Source: JBJXHC01 sp964538485 (GTDB taxonomy: Bacteria > Bacteroidota > Ignavibacteria > UBA10030 > UBA6906). Taken from it: 34,536 nucleotides of DNA. The notes below the pieces were generated by a model that was not told where the DNA came from, made no database searches, and saw only the letters and a list, made by a program, of their open reading frames with translations. The translations under genes were made by a program, and so were the position numbers. Within the stretch, counting starts at the first letter, position 1. The number at the start of each line of letters is the position of its first letter. Below are positions 1-8,341 of the stretch, in pieces. The stretch covers positions 1 to 34,536 of the forward strand of contig CAZIHJ010000024.1 in NCBI GenBank assembly GCA_964538485.1. Reading direction: 5' to 3'.

Positions 1-2
1 TT

Positions 3-383
3 GGTGTGGTTATGGACGCGGGAAAAGCAACGATCTACAATCCGGGAGCACATGGCTTTAGCGAAGTGTTGTACGCGTTCACTTCTATGGGTAATAACAA
101 CGGCAGTGCCTTTGCAGGCCTCGGTGCAAACAATCCATTCTACAACCTTACCGGTGGTATTGCAATGCTCATCAGTCGTTATTGGCTTGCAGTCCCGACA
201 CTGGCGCTCGCGGGTTCGCTCGCAAGCAAAAAGCTCGTTCCGGCAAGCGAGGGAACGCTGCCGACGCATACACCGCTGTTCATCTTTTGGCTGATTGCAA
301 TTGTGCTCCTCGTCGGCGCGCTCAACTTTCTGCCGGCTCTGGCATTGGGGCCCATTGTCGAACACTTCTTGATGGGGCAATAA
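3..383 (+). CDS. kdpA: Potassium-transporting ATPase subunit KdpA, C-terminal part (5' end outside window)
   Basis: KdpA is the membrane K+-binding and channel-like subunit of the KdpFABC high-affinity potassium pump. Only the last 126 or so residues are present and the reading frame is open to the window edge. Recognisable family signatures are NPGAHGFSE followed by YAFTS, NNGSAFAGL, AGSLASKK, GTLPTHTPLF and the C-terminal LPALALGPIVEH, all typical of the last two membrane segments. The gene ends 1 bp before the first possible kdpB start, as in a normal kdp operon. Identification by family resemblance is firm. Nothing can be said about the missing N-terminal three quarters or about a kdpF gene upstream. 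Confidence 0.95.
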   Translation, partial: GVVMDAGKATIYNPGAHGFSEVLYAFTSMGNNNGSAFAGLGANNPFYNLTGGIAMLISRYWLAVPTLALAGSLASKKLVPASEGTLPTHTPLFIFWLIAIVLLVGALNFLPALALGPIVEHFLMGQ

Positions 384-414
384 CATGCCAACGGGAATGA
401 AGGAAGACAAACAC

Positions 415-2514
415 ATGGCAACGACAGAACAACTCAAGAACAAGCCCATCGCTTTGACCGGAGAGATGTTTCGTCGCGCATTGGGCGACTCGTTCAAGAA
501 ATTGAACCCACGCTTGATGGTTCGTAACCCGGTGATGTTCGTTGTAGAAGTCGGCAGCATACTGACCACGGCACTATGGTTTCAGTCGCTTCTCGGTGCA
601 GACGAGGCCCAGGCATGGTACATCGGCAGCATCTCTGTTTGGCTCTGGTTCACCGTCCTTTTTGCAAACTTCTCCGAAGCGTTGGCAGAAGGTCGGGGGA
701 AGGCACAAGCCGATGCGTTGAGACGTGCGCGTAAGGACATCAGCGCAAAAAAATTGAACGCTCCGCACCACGGTTCGGCCTTTGAGGTCGTTGCATCGTC
801 TGCACTGCGCAAAGACGATGTGTTTCTCGCTGAGGCGGGAGACACCATCCCTGCCGACGGCGAGGTGATTGAAGGAGTCGCCTCAGTTGACGAGAGTGCC
901 ATCACAGGTGAAAGCGCCCCGGTGATTCGTGAGTCTGGCGGTGATCGAAGTGCAGTTACAGGCGGCACCCGCGTGCTTTCCGATTGGCTTGTGATTCGGT
1001 TGACGGCGGAATCCGGTGGCGGTTTCCTCGACAGGATGATCAAACTCATTGAAGGCGCAAAGCGGCAGAAGACCCCGAACGAAATTGCTCTCAATATTCT
1101 TCTGGCGGCATTCACAATCATTTTTCTCGTCGTGTGCGTAACGCTTCTGCCATTCTCCCTCTTCAGTGTTGCAGCGGCCGGACAGGGAACCCCTATCACC
1201 GTAACTGTGCTGGTTGCCCTGCTGGTGTGCCTCATCCCGACAACCATTGGCGGGCTTCTCTCGGCCGTTGGCATTGCAGGAATGGATCGCATGATTCGAC
1301 ATAACGTCATTGCCACCTCCGGTCGGGCAATTGAAGCTGCCGGCGATGTTGACGTCCTGTTGCTCGACAAGACAGGAACAATCACCCTCGGAAACCGCAT
1401 GGCGACAGAGTTCACCGTTGCACCCGGAATCACAAACGAACGCCTCGCCGATGCCGCACAACTCGCATCACTCGCAGACGAGACCCCTGAAGGCCGTTCG
1501 ATCGTCGTTCTTGCAAAAGAGAAGTATGGACTTCGTGGTCGCGAGGTACATGAGATAGCCGCACAGTTCGTTCCGTTCAGCGCTCAGACACGCATGAGCG
1601 GCGTTGATATTCAAGGTGCCGATCCACTGTCAAGACGAATCATCCGGAAAGGCGCCGCTGACTCCATCAAGAAGTACATCGAACAGCAGGGGGGCATATT
1701 CCCTGCCGCCATTCAACAGACGGTGCAGGATATAGGCAGAGCCGGTGCAACTCCCCTGGTTGTCGTTGAAAACAAGGAAGTTCTTGGTGTGATTCAGTTA
1801 AAAGACATAGTCAAAGGCGGAATCCGGGAACGGTTTGCCCATCTGCGGAAAATGGGAATTAAGACGGTGATGATTACCGGCGACAACAAACTCACCGCAA
1901 CAGCCATTGCAGCCGAAGCTGGAGTTGACGACTTCCTCGCCGAGGCAAAACCGGAAGACAAGCTGAAACTCATTCGCGAGTATCAACAAGGCGGGCGTCT
2001 TGTCGCCATGACCGGAGATGGGACGAACGACGCGCCAGCGCTTGCTCAGGCAGATGTTGCCGTGGCAATGAACACCGGTACACAGTCTGCCCGCGAAGCA
2101 GCGAACATGATCGATCTCGACAGCAACCCGACGAAGTTACTGGAGATTGTGGAGATCGGCAAACAACTCCTTATGACAAGGGGAACGCTTACAACATTCA
2201 GCATTGCCAACGACGTTGCAAAATATTTTGCCATTATCCCCGCAGCATTTGCAACGACATATCCCGCGTTGAACGCGTTAAACATCATGGGCCTCGCAAC
2301 GCCGGAGAGCGCCATCCTTTCGGCTGTGATCTTCAACGCTTTAATTATTGTTGCGTTGATTCCGTTGGCGCTAAAAGGAGTGAAGTATCGTCCGGTGAGC
2401 GCAGTGCAATTGCTACGAAGGCACCTGCTGATCTATGGTGTAGGGGGATTGATAGTTCCATTTGTAGGGATCAAAGCAGTGGATATGGTTCTTGTCGTAT
2501 TGCGGTGGGTATGA
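415..2514 (+). CDS. kdpB: Potassium-transporting ATPase subunit KdpB (P-type ATPase)
   Basis: Catalytic, ATP-hydrolysing P-type ATPase subunit of the Kdp potassium pump in the inner membrane. From ATG 415 the product is 699 residues, close to the family norm. Visible motifs are TGES in the actuator domain, the membrane segment LIPTTIGGLLSAVG, the phosphorylation motif DKTGT with Asp at residue 318, TGDN, and GDGTNDAPAL in the hinge. The C-terminus (LIYGVGGLIVPF, GIKAVD) matches the usual KdpB end, so the gene is complete. In-frame ATGs also lie at 385 and 397. I prefer 415 because an AAGGA ribosome-binding site sits about 10 bases upstream, while the others have weaker sites. The gene directly follows kdpA. 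Unusually, kdpC does not follow. Confidence 0.95.
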   Translation: MATTEQLKNKPIALTGEMFRRALGDSFKKLNPRLMVRNPVMFVVEVGSILTTALWFQSLLGADEAQAWYIGSISVWLWFTVLFANFSEALAEGRGKAQADALRRARKDISAKKLNAPHHGSAFEVVASSALRKDDVFLAEAGDTIPADGEVIEGVASVDESAITGESAPVIRESGGDRSAVTGGTRVLSDWLVIRLTAESGGGFLDRMIKLIEGAKRQKTPNEIALNILLAAFTIIFLVVCVTLLPFSLFSVAAAGQGTPITVTVLVALLVCLIPTTIGGLLSAVGIAGMDRMIRHNVIATSGRAIEAAGDVDVLLLDKTGTITLGNRMATEFTVAPGITNERLADAAQLASLADETPEGRSIVVLAKEKYGLRGREVHEIAAQFVPFSAQTRMSGVDIQGADPLSRRIIRKGAADSIKKYIEQQGGIFPAAIQQTVQDIGRAGATPLVVVENKEVLGVIQLKDIVKGGIRERFAHLRKMGIKTVMITGDNKLTATAIAAEAGVDDFLAEAKPEDKLKLIREYQQGGRLVAMTGDGTNDAPALAQADVAVAMNTGTQSAREAANMIDLDSNPTKLLEIVEIGKQLLMTRGTLTTFSIANDVAKYFAIIPAAFATTYPALNALNIMGLATPESAILSAVIFNALIIVALIPLALKGVKYRPVSAVQLLRRHLLIYGVGGLIVPFVGIKAVDMVLVVLRWV

Positions 2515-2524
2515 AACTCGATGA

Positions 2525-2806
2525 CGTTTCTTACTGGTCAAGTGGAACGAACAATACTACAGCCGAACACGGCATGTCATTCCTCGTGTTGTTCCGGGAG
2601 TCCGTCCGGCAATTCTCATCAGCAGATATGGCATAACGAATATCACACTGGACACCATAGACAATCGCGACTGGACTCCCCGGGTTCATATTGAGAGTCA
2701 GGAGCTCCTCACACAACAGGCAATGCTTCTCGTTCTCGACGACATTTGTTCTGTCAACGAACGGTTCGGCACAAAGATCCACATGACGAACAGCAACTGG
2801 CGATAG
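2525..2806 (+). other. Start-less open frame in the kdpB-kdpD spacer, possible gene remnant
   Basis: The 453 bp between kdpB and kdpD is where kdpC (about 190 codons) normally lies. No kdpC-like sequence is visible in any frame: there is no N-terminal membrane segment and no NPPGS-like motif. One plus-strand frame stays open for 93 codons between a TGA at 2522-2524 and a TAG at 2804-2806, and its codon choice resembles the neighbouring genes. It encodes pieces such as VIPRVVPGVRPAILISRYG and VHIESQELLTQQAM. It has no ATG, GTG or TTG start before its last third, so if it was ever a gene its 5' end is lost. A 41-codon ORF starting at 2511 and overlapping the kdpB stop as ATGA also exists but resembles nothing I know. 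I do not recognise the product, and chance openness cannot be excluded. Confidence 0.25.
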
Positions 2807-2833
2807 GGGTCCCGCCAAAGAACCTCTCTTTTT

Positions 2834-2885
2834 CCGCTGGAATTGGAGCGACTCCGCGGCTGTTTCGGGCCTTCGCAAGAAGGCC
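2834..2885 (+). promoter_or_regulatory. Two adjacent hairpins in the kdpD leader region
   Basis: Two potential RNA hairpins lie 83-134 bp upstream of the kdpD start. The first has an inner stem GGAG/CTCC (2845-2848 with 2852-2855, loop CGA) stacked on CCGC/GCGG (2834-2837 with 2856-2859) with a 7-base one-sided bulge. The second is a perfect 7-bp stem GGCCTTC/GAAGGCC (2868-2874 with 2879-2885) closed by a GCAA tetraloop of the GNRA type. No immediate T-run follows, so it is not a classic intrinsic terminator. Possible roles are an mRNA processing or stability element, or a regulatory leader between kdpB and kdpD. The structures are seen; the function is inference. Confidence 0.35.
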
Positions 2886-2967
2886 AGTGGTCAACTCTTT
2901 ATGTTTTCTTTATCCTGCCGCCCCTTTTCTCCCAGGATTCTCTGACTTCCGTTTCATACATTACAGC

Positions 2968-5625
2968 ATGGAAACCAACACCCGCCCCGACCCCGACGCT
3001 CTCCTTCACGCGCTGAAGAAGGAAGAGCATCAGGCAACGAAGGCAAAACTCAAGATCTTCTTCGGCATGTGTGCCGGTGTGGGGAAGACATACGACATGC
3101 TCAAATCGGCACACGAGGCAAAGGCCAAAGGCATCGCCGTGGTCATCGGTGTTGTGGAGACGCACAAGCGCCCGGAGACCGAAGCACTGCTTGGCGGGCT
3201 TCCCATCATCCAGCGCAGGAAGGTCGAGTACAAGGGGACAACGTTGGAGGAGATGGACCTCGACGCCATCATCGCCCGAAAACCGCAGCTCGTCCTCGTC
3301 GATGAGCTTGCCCACACGAATGCCCCGGGCAGCCGCCACACGAAGCGCTACCAGGATGTTCTGGAGTTACTCGATAATGGCATCGACGTTTATGCAACAC
3401 TGAACGTTCAACACCTTGAAAGCCGCGCCGACACGGTCGCGCAGATTACCGGCGCGATTGTCCATGAGACCGTGCCGGACTCCATCTTCGAGCTGGCGGA
3501 TTCGGTCGAGATTATCGACATCCCTCCCGATGAACTGCTGAAGCGCCTCACCGAGGGGAAAGTGTACACCCCGGAACGTTCACAACGGGCGATTGAAAGC
3601 TTTTTCCGTCCGGGAAACCTGACGGCCCTGCGCGAGATGGCGCTGCGACTCGTTGCCGAGCGGGTGGATCATCAGTTGCGTGACTATATGCAGACCAAGC
3701 AAATTGCCGGACCGTGGAAATCCGGCATGCGCCTGCTCGTCGGCATCAGCGCAAGCCCGCACAGCGTCTCGCTCATTCGTTGGGCTCGTCGCATGGCATA
3801 CACGATGGATGCGACATGGATTGCCGTATACGTTGAGACCGCAGGAACGTTGACGGACGCTACGAAAGCCCAGCTCGCAAAAAACATCACTCTTGCCCGC
3901 GAATTGGGAGCCGAGATCGTCACCACTGCAGACGAGAACATCGCCGAAGCGCTTGTCCGTGTTGCACGACAGCAAAACGCAACGCAGCTCCTTGTCGGCA
4001 AACCTCGCCGTACATTCTCGTTCAGGAAAAGCCTTCTGGATCAGGTGATCGAGCGGAGCGGCGATCTTGACGTGTATGTCATAGGCAATGAAGAGATGGC
4101 GTCCACCCGAAGAGCCATCCGTATTCCGGAGATTCATTCGGGTGGACTACAGTACGCAGTTGCGGCTGGGATCGTAGGCATTGTGGCGCTTCTTTCGTAT
4201 CCTCTCAGCCCGATCATCGGCTATCAAACCGTGTCGTTGATTCTGTTGCTTACAGTCGCTCTTCTTTCACTGACACTGGGAGCAGGTCCGGTTCTTCTTG
4301 CAGCAGCAATCAGCGCACTTGTCTGGAACTATTTCTTCATCCCTCCCCAGTTTACCTTTGCCATCGGTATGGCGCAGGACATCCTGATGTTTGCTGCGTA
4401 CTTTGCTATTGCAGCGGTTACGGGCACGCTGACAGCTCGCATCCGTGCACGGGAGAAAGCCCTGCGATCCCGTGAGGAACGTGCTGTTGCCTTGTACACG
4501 CTGACACGGGATCTCTCCAGCGCGCCAAACCAGGACGAAGTGGCGAAGGCGGCTGTCGCCAACATCCGGAAGTTCTTTAACGCAGAAGTGGCCGTGTTCC
4601 TGAGTGAACCGGATGGTGATGTGTTCACAAAGGCCCACGGCGAAAGCACGTTCGTGGTGGACGAAAAGGAATTCAGCGTTGCGGCCTGGGTATACTGGAA
4701 TGAGAAGAAGGCGGGGAAATTCACGGAGACCCTTCCCTTCGCTTCTGCAACGTACTTTCCCATGTCGGGACCGCGCTACCCGCTTGGCGTTATCGGGGTG
4801 AAGCCCGCGTCAAACGAACGCTTCACTATTGATCAAGAAACGCTGTTGGAGAACTTTATTCGCCAGATCGCCTCGACTCTTGAACGGGAACAATTGAACG
4901 ACCTCACCCGCAGATCCCTGGTGGTGGCCGAATCCGAACGGCTCTACAAAAATCTGTTTGATTCCATCTCGCACGAATTCAAAACGCCCATCGCTACTAT
5001 TCTTGGTACCGCGGAACAACTCTTACGCCATCCTTCTACCGGATCCGGCGAAGCCGCTCTCCAGGAAATGCATGAGGCCGCGGAACGACTCAATCGGCTT
5101 GTGGCCAACCTGCTCGACATGACCCGCGTCGAATCAGGACGTCTCAAGCCGAAGCTCGATTGGGTGGATGTGGGGGACCTGGTTGCAACAACCGTGAGAA
5201 AACTCGAGGGGGACCTGAAGGACCACCATGTGAGCCGCCACGCACAGGCAGAGATACCTCTTGTGCGACTCGATTTTGGACTCATGGAACAAGCGTTGGC
5301 GAATATCTTGCATAACGCAATTGTCCATACTCCGGCCGGCACCAACATTGAGATCAACACCGGTACGAATGAAAAAGAATGCGTGATCGACATTGTTGAC
5401 AATGGTCCGGGCGTTCCTGCAGAAAGCGCAAACAGGTTGTTCCAGAAATTCTTTCGGGTACAGGGTGCAAAGTCCGGGGGAACTGGTTTGGGACTTTCGA
5501 TCGCAAGAGGGTTTGTTGAAGCACATGGCGGAACCATCGCATTCGAGAATCGAAGCACGGGCGGCGCGCGGTTCACAATTCGCATTCCAATAACAACTCT
5601 CGACCAGCATGTCCGGCCAGAGTAA
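2968..5625 (+). CDS. kdpD: Osmosensitive K+ channel sensor histidine kinase KdpD
   Basis: Membrane sensor kinase that controls kdp expression in response to K+ limitation or osmotic stress by phosphorylating KdpE. From ATG 2968 it is 885 residues, close to the full-length E. coli type. In order it shows an N-terminal KdpD domain with Walker A GMCAGVGKT (residues 33-41) and VLVDELAHTN, a universal-stress-like domain beginning LLVGISASP, a DUF4118 block of four membrane helices (about residues 390-490), a GAF-like region, the H-box SISHEFKTP with phospho-His 669, and a HATPase domain with NAIVHT, DNGPGVP and GTGLGLSIA. The frame stays open about 74 codons upstream, but those residues do not look like KdpD, and METNTRPD is the natural start. 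It overlaps kdpE by 17 bp, implying translational coupling. Confidence 0.95.
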   Translation: METNTRPDPDALLHALKKEEHQATKAKLKIFFGMCAGVGKTYDMLKSAHEAKAKGIAVVIGVVETHKRPETEALLGGLPIIQRRKVEYKGTTLEEMDLDAIIARKPQLVLVDELAHTNAPGSRHTKRYQDVLELLDNGIDVYATLNVQHLESRADTVAQITGAIVHETVPDSIFELADSVEIIDIPPDELLKRLTEGKVYTPERSQRAIESFFRPGNLTALREMALRLVAERVDHQLRDYMQTKQIAGPWKSGMRLLVGISASPHSVSLIRWARRMAYTMDATWIAVYVETAGTLTDATKAQLAKNITLARELGAEIVTTADENIAEALVRVARQQNATQLLVGKPRRTFSFRKSLLDQVIERSGDLDVYVIGNEEMASTRRAIRIPEIHSGGLQYAVAAGIVGIVALLSYPLSPIIGYQTVSLILLLTVALLSLTLGAGPVLLAAAISALVWNYFFIPPQFTFAIGMAQDILMFAAYFAIAAVTGTLTARIRAREKALRSREERAVALYTLTRDLSSAPNQDEVAKAAVANIRKFFNAEVAVFLSEPDGDVFTKAHGESTFVVDEKEFSVAAWVYWNEKKAGKFTETLPFASATYFPMSGPRYPLGVIGVKPASNERFTIDQETLLENFIRQIASTLEREQLNDLTRRSLVVAESERLYKNLFDSISHEFKTPIATILGTAEQLLRHPSTGSGEAALQEMHEAAERLNRLVANLLDMTRVESGRLKPKLDWVDVGDLVATTVRKLEGDLKDHHVSRHAQAEIPLVRLDFGLMEQALANILHNAIVHTPAGTNIEINTGTNEKECVIDIVDNGPGVPAESANRLFQKFFRVQGAKSGGTGLGLSIARGFVEAHGGTIAFENRSTGGARFTIRIPITTLDQHVRPE

Positions 5626-6307
5626 CCCTCTTCATATCCTTGTCATCGACGATGAAATCCAGATCCGGCGACTTCTGCAACGAACCCTGGAACAGGCGGA
5701 GTACAAAGTATTCACGGCAGGATCAGGAGAAGAAGGGCTGACACGCGCAGGAATGGACCGACCGGAGTTGGTCATTCTCGACCTCGGGCTTCCTGATATG
5801 GATGGTGTGGAGGTATTGAAACGACTGCGTGAATGGTCGAGTGTCCCCGTTCTTATTCTCTCAGTGCGGGATTCGGAGGAAACAATTATTAGCGCGCTTG
5901 ACAGTGGGGCCGATGATTACCTCACGAAACCATTTCGGACCGGGGAATTGCTGGCGCGGGTGAGGACTGCGCTCAGGCACTGGCACACTGCCGACAAGTC
6001 TTCCCCATTTGTGTTCGGCGCGCTCTCTGTCGACCTGTCAGCACGAACCGTGAAGAAGAATGACGAGTTGGTAAGACTTACCGGTACGGAGTATGCTCTG
6101 CTGGCGTTGTTCGTGCGCAATGCCGGACGCGTGCTCACGCATAAGCACATCCTCGAGCAGATTTGGGGACCAGCGTTTGCGGAGGAAACCCAGTACACTC
6201 GTGTATATGTCGGTCAGTTGAGAAAGAAGTTGGAAGAAAGGCCGGATCAACCCCGGCTGTTTATCTCCGAGGCGGGAGTGGGATATCGGTTGGCGGTGGA
6301 AGAATAG
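5609..6307 (+). CDS. kdpE: Response regulator KdpE, OmpR family
   Basis: Cytoplasmic DNA-binding partner of KdpD that activates kdp transcription. The 232-residue product has an N-terminal receiver with the acidic pair after LVIDDE, the phospho-acceptor Asp58 in VILDLGLPDMDG and the conserved Lys107 in DYLTKPF. A C-terminal OmpR/PhoB winged helix follows (LTGTEYALLALFV, then VYVGQLRKKLE, ending GVGYRLAVEE). Its start lies inside the end of kdpD and the stop is intact. The convergent helicase gene ends only 5 bp beyond, with no room for a terminator between them. Assignment as KdpE rather than a generic OmpR-type regulator rests on sequence resemblance and on the kdpD overlap. Confidence 0.93.
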   Translation: MSGQSNPLHILVIDDEIQIRRLLQRTLEQAEYKVFTAGSGEEGLTRAGMDRPELVILDLGLPDMDGVEVLKRLREWSSVPVLILSVRDSEETIISALDSGADDYLTKPFRTGELLARVRTALRHWHTADKSSPFVFGALSVDLSARTVKKNDELVRLTGTEYALLALFVRNAGRVLTHKHILEQIWGPAFAEETQYTRVYVGQLRKKLEERPDQPRLFISEAGVGYRLAVEE

Positions 6308-6312
6308 AGGAT

Positions 6313-7299
6313 CTACTCCCTCCCTCCTTTTAATATTTCATTCGTCAGATTCAATATCGGTTGGGTGCTGCGGTAGTTCTCCTCCAGCTTGATGAGCTTG
6401 CAACCCGGAAATTCCTCCGGAAAATCCAGGATGTTGCGCACCGTTGCACCCCGGAAAGAATAAATCGACTGCGCATCATCACCCACCACCATCACGTTGC
6501 GATGTTTGCTTGCAAGTAGTCGCACAATCTCCGCCTGAATCTTGTTCGTGTCCTGGTATTCATCCACCATGATATACTTGTAGCGATCACACAACGTGTT
6601 GCGCGCCATCTCATTGTCGCGCAAGAGCTTCCGCAGGATCACCAGCATGTCGTCATAATCCATCAAGTTGTGCCGGGCCTTGTACTCCTCGTACGCTTTC
6701 TGGAGATTCTGAATCTCTTCAAGCAACTCTTGAAAATGCGGATAATCCTGCTTCAACACTTCCTGCAGTGTCTGGACTGTATTGACAGACCGGGAGAACA
6801 TGTCAAAGAGCGTCTGTTTGCGCGGGAATCGTTTTTCTTTGGTATCGAATTTCATTCGCGTTCGTAACAGGTTCACAACATCCTCCGCGTCTCCCTGATC
6901 GAGAATCGTAAATGATGCATCAAACCCCACGAGTGGCGCATACTGCCGCAACACGATATTGGCAAACGCATGGAATGTCCCCCCGGCAACATTCTCACAC
7001 CGGGAATCGAGTAACATGGTTGCCCGGCGCAACATTTCTTGTGCCGCTCTGCGTGTAAACGTCAGCAGCAAGATCGCCTCGGGTTTGACCCCGAGTTCAA
7101 CCAGGTACGCGACGCGATACGTAATCGTGCGGGTCTTTCCGGTTCCAGCACCCGCGATAATGAGATGAGGACCATCCACGGATGTCGCCGCTTCGTATTG
7201 CGCGGCATTCAACTCGTTCTTGTAATCAATGTGAAAACGCTGCGGGGCAACCGGTACATCGTCCGTGTGCGGCGGCTTTTTCAGTGTGTACTTTTTCAT
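6313..7299 (-). CDS. UvrD/PcrA-type superfamily 1 DNA helicase, C-terminal half missing
   Basis: The N-terminal half of a UvrD/Rep/PcrA 3'-5' helicase. The 328 residues include the Q-like motif LNAAQYEAA, Walker A GAGTGKT (residues 50-56), the Ia region TFTRRAAQEM, motif II DEYQD (246-250), motif III GDDAQSIYSFRGA and motif IV LEENYRST. The protein then stops after LNLTNEILKGG. Family members run 650-780 residues and need domains 2A/2B with motifs V and VI, which are absent, so the product should not be an active helicase by itself. Sequence beyond the stop is the antisense of intact kdpE, so this is a true loss and not a simple frameshift. Start ATG 7299 (MKKYTL) is chosen 40 bp after the DUF72 stop; an in-frame extension to 7416 would overlap DUF72. 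It is probably a pseudogene or a misassembly boundary. Confidence 0.85.
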   Translation of the reverse strand: MKKYTLKKPPHTDDVPVAPQRFHIDYKNELNAAQYEAATSVDGPHLIIAGAGTGKTRTITYRVAYLVELGVKPEAILLLTFTRRAAQEMLRRATMLLDSRCENVAGGTFHAFANIVLRQYAPLVGFDASFTILDQGDAEDVVNLLRTRMKFDTKEKRFPRKQTLFDMFSRSVNTVQTLQEVLKQDYPHFQELLEEIQNLQKAYEEYKARHNLMDYDDMLVILRKLLRDNEMARNTLCDRYKYIMVDEYQDTNKIQAEIVRLLASKHRNVMVVGDDAQSIYSFRGATVRNILDFPEEFPGCKLIKLEENYRSTQPILNLTNEILKGGRE

Positions 7300-7339
7300 G
7301 GTTCGCTGATCCGTTCCCTCATTCTTCTCATGACAACCC

Positions 7340-8341
7340 TCATAGTCGGTCTGCCGGATACTGATCGAGAGCATCCAGTATACCTTCAATTGTCTTGGGT
7401 GAATTTCCTTCTGCACGATTGTTCACGTAGACGTACAGCGAGCGACCTTCATCAAGACACTTCCTGACCGCCTCAATAATTCCCAGCCGAATCTCCGGAT
7501 TCTCCTCCCTGATCCTGTCATACGGCTGAAACATCTCGACGGCTTGTTCATACGTGCGACCGGTCTTGAGGAGGGCACGCGCAACCGAGAACGGGGCTGC
7601 TAATACACCCGCGAGTTGAATTTGATTGAGAATCGAAGGCATGCGGGTCCAGTTGTTCAACACGTGGGCCACGCCATGTGATGCGAGCATCACGAAGTAT
7701 TCATTCGTAAGGAATTCACTGTTGCGCAACTCTATCGCATACTCATATCCCTTGGGCAATCTCTCCAGAAACGCACTCACCTTTTCAATCAACGTTTCGA
7801 CAGTAACACCTGTACTGGGATGGAAACTGGAGAATTCAAAAATGATGGCCCCGCGCTTGGTTTTCAAGGCTTCTATCGGTTTGAGGAATGCATCTTCAAA
7901 CAACTCCACATTCAGGAAATCCGGGTTCTGCGTTCCGGCGTTGGATCCATAGCGCGGAATGTTCGGGTAACGCTTGATGGTAATGCGATCGGTGACTTTG
8001 AGCGATAGTTTGAAATGATCGGTCATTTGATCATGAATCACCCGCATCTTCTCTTCTTTGGGAAAGTCGTACAGTGCAAAATCGGCAGTGACCGTGGGAA
8101 AGAGCTCGGAGAACTCGGCAAGACACTCCTGCTCAAATGCCTTTTTGGACGGATACTGTCTGGTGTAGATGAGATCCTTCCAACCCGCGTATTTCCACGA
8201 CGATGTACCGAAACGGATCCCCTTGCTTGCCCATCGGTGAATCCGCTCTTTGTTACGGGCAACATACTCGGAGACCGGAATCTGCGGAATACTCTCTTCG
8301 CCAAACAATGATAATGTGGTATCCGGCTTTTTGCGTGACAT
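7340..8341 (-). CDS. DUF72 family protein (YecE-like)
   Basis: A 333-residue protein of the DUF72/YecE family, a TIM-barrel-like fold of unknown biochemical role. Diagnostic stretches are IRFGTSSWKYAGWKD near the N-terminus, YPSKKAFEQECLAEFSELFPTV-like spacing, FKLSLKVTDRIT, RGAIIFEFSSFH, YAIELRNSEF and a C-terminal LYVYVNNRAEGNSP (family members usually have a similar V-FNN--G-AP segment). No signal peptide, so probably cytosolic. The ATG follows the stop codon of the Yip1-like gene with no spacer (TAGATG), so the two are likely translated from one message and re-initiation is possible. The truncated helicase lies 40 bp downstream on the same strand. Family assignment is confident; function is unknown. 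Confidence 0.88.
   Translation of the reverse strand: MSRKKPDTTLSLFGEESIPQIPVSEYVARNKERIHRWASKGIRFGTSSWKYAGWKDLIYTRQYPSKKAFEQECLAEFSELFPTVTADFALYDFPKEEKMRVIHDQMTDHFKLSLKVTDRITIKRYPNIPRYGSNAGTQNPDFLNVELFEDAFLKPIEALKTKRGAIIFEFSSFHPSTGVTVETLIEKVSAFLERLPKGYEYAIELRNSEFLTNEYFVMLASHGVAHVLNNWTRMPSILNQIQLAGVLAAPFSVARALLKTGRTYEQAVEMFQPYDRIREENPEIRLGIIEAVRKCLDEGRSLYVYVNNRAEGNSPKTIEGILDALDQYPADRL

Noticed and set aside
582..1433. Long antisense open frame (283 codons) inside kdpB
   Set aside because: It lies opposite a fully conserved P-type ATPase and its translation is rich in Ser/Arg/Pro with no domain; a shadow of the real gene.
2531..2878. 115-codon minus-strand ORF in the kdpB-kdpD spacer
   Set aside because: Translation looks non-protein-like, no ribosome-binding site, and both neighbours run the other way; the plus-strand frame is the better candidate though also weak.
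2746..2967. N-terminal extension of KdpD from a TTG at 2746
   Set aside because: The 74 extra residues do not resemble KdpD, cover the hairpin region, and the family start fits ATG 2968.
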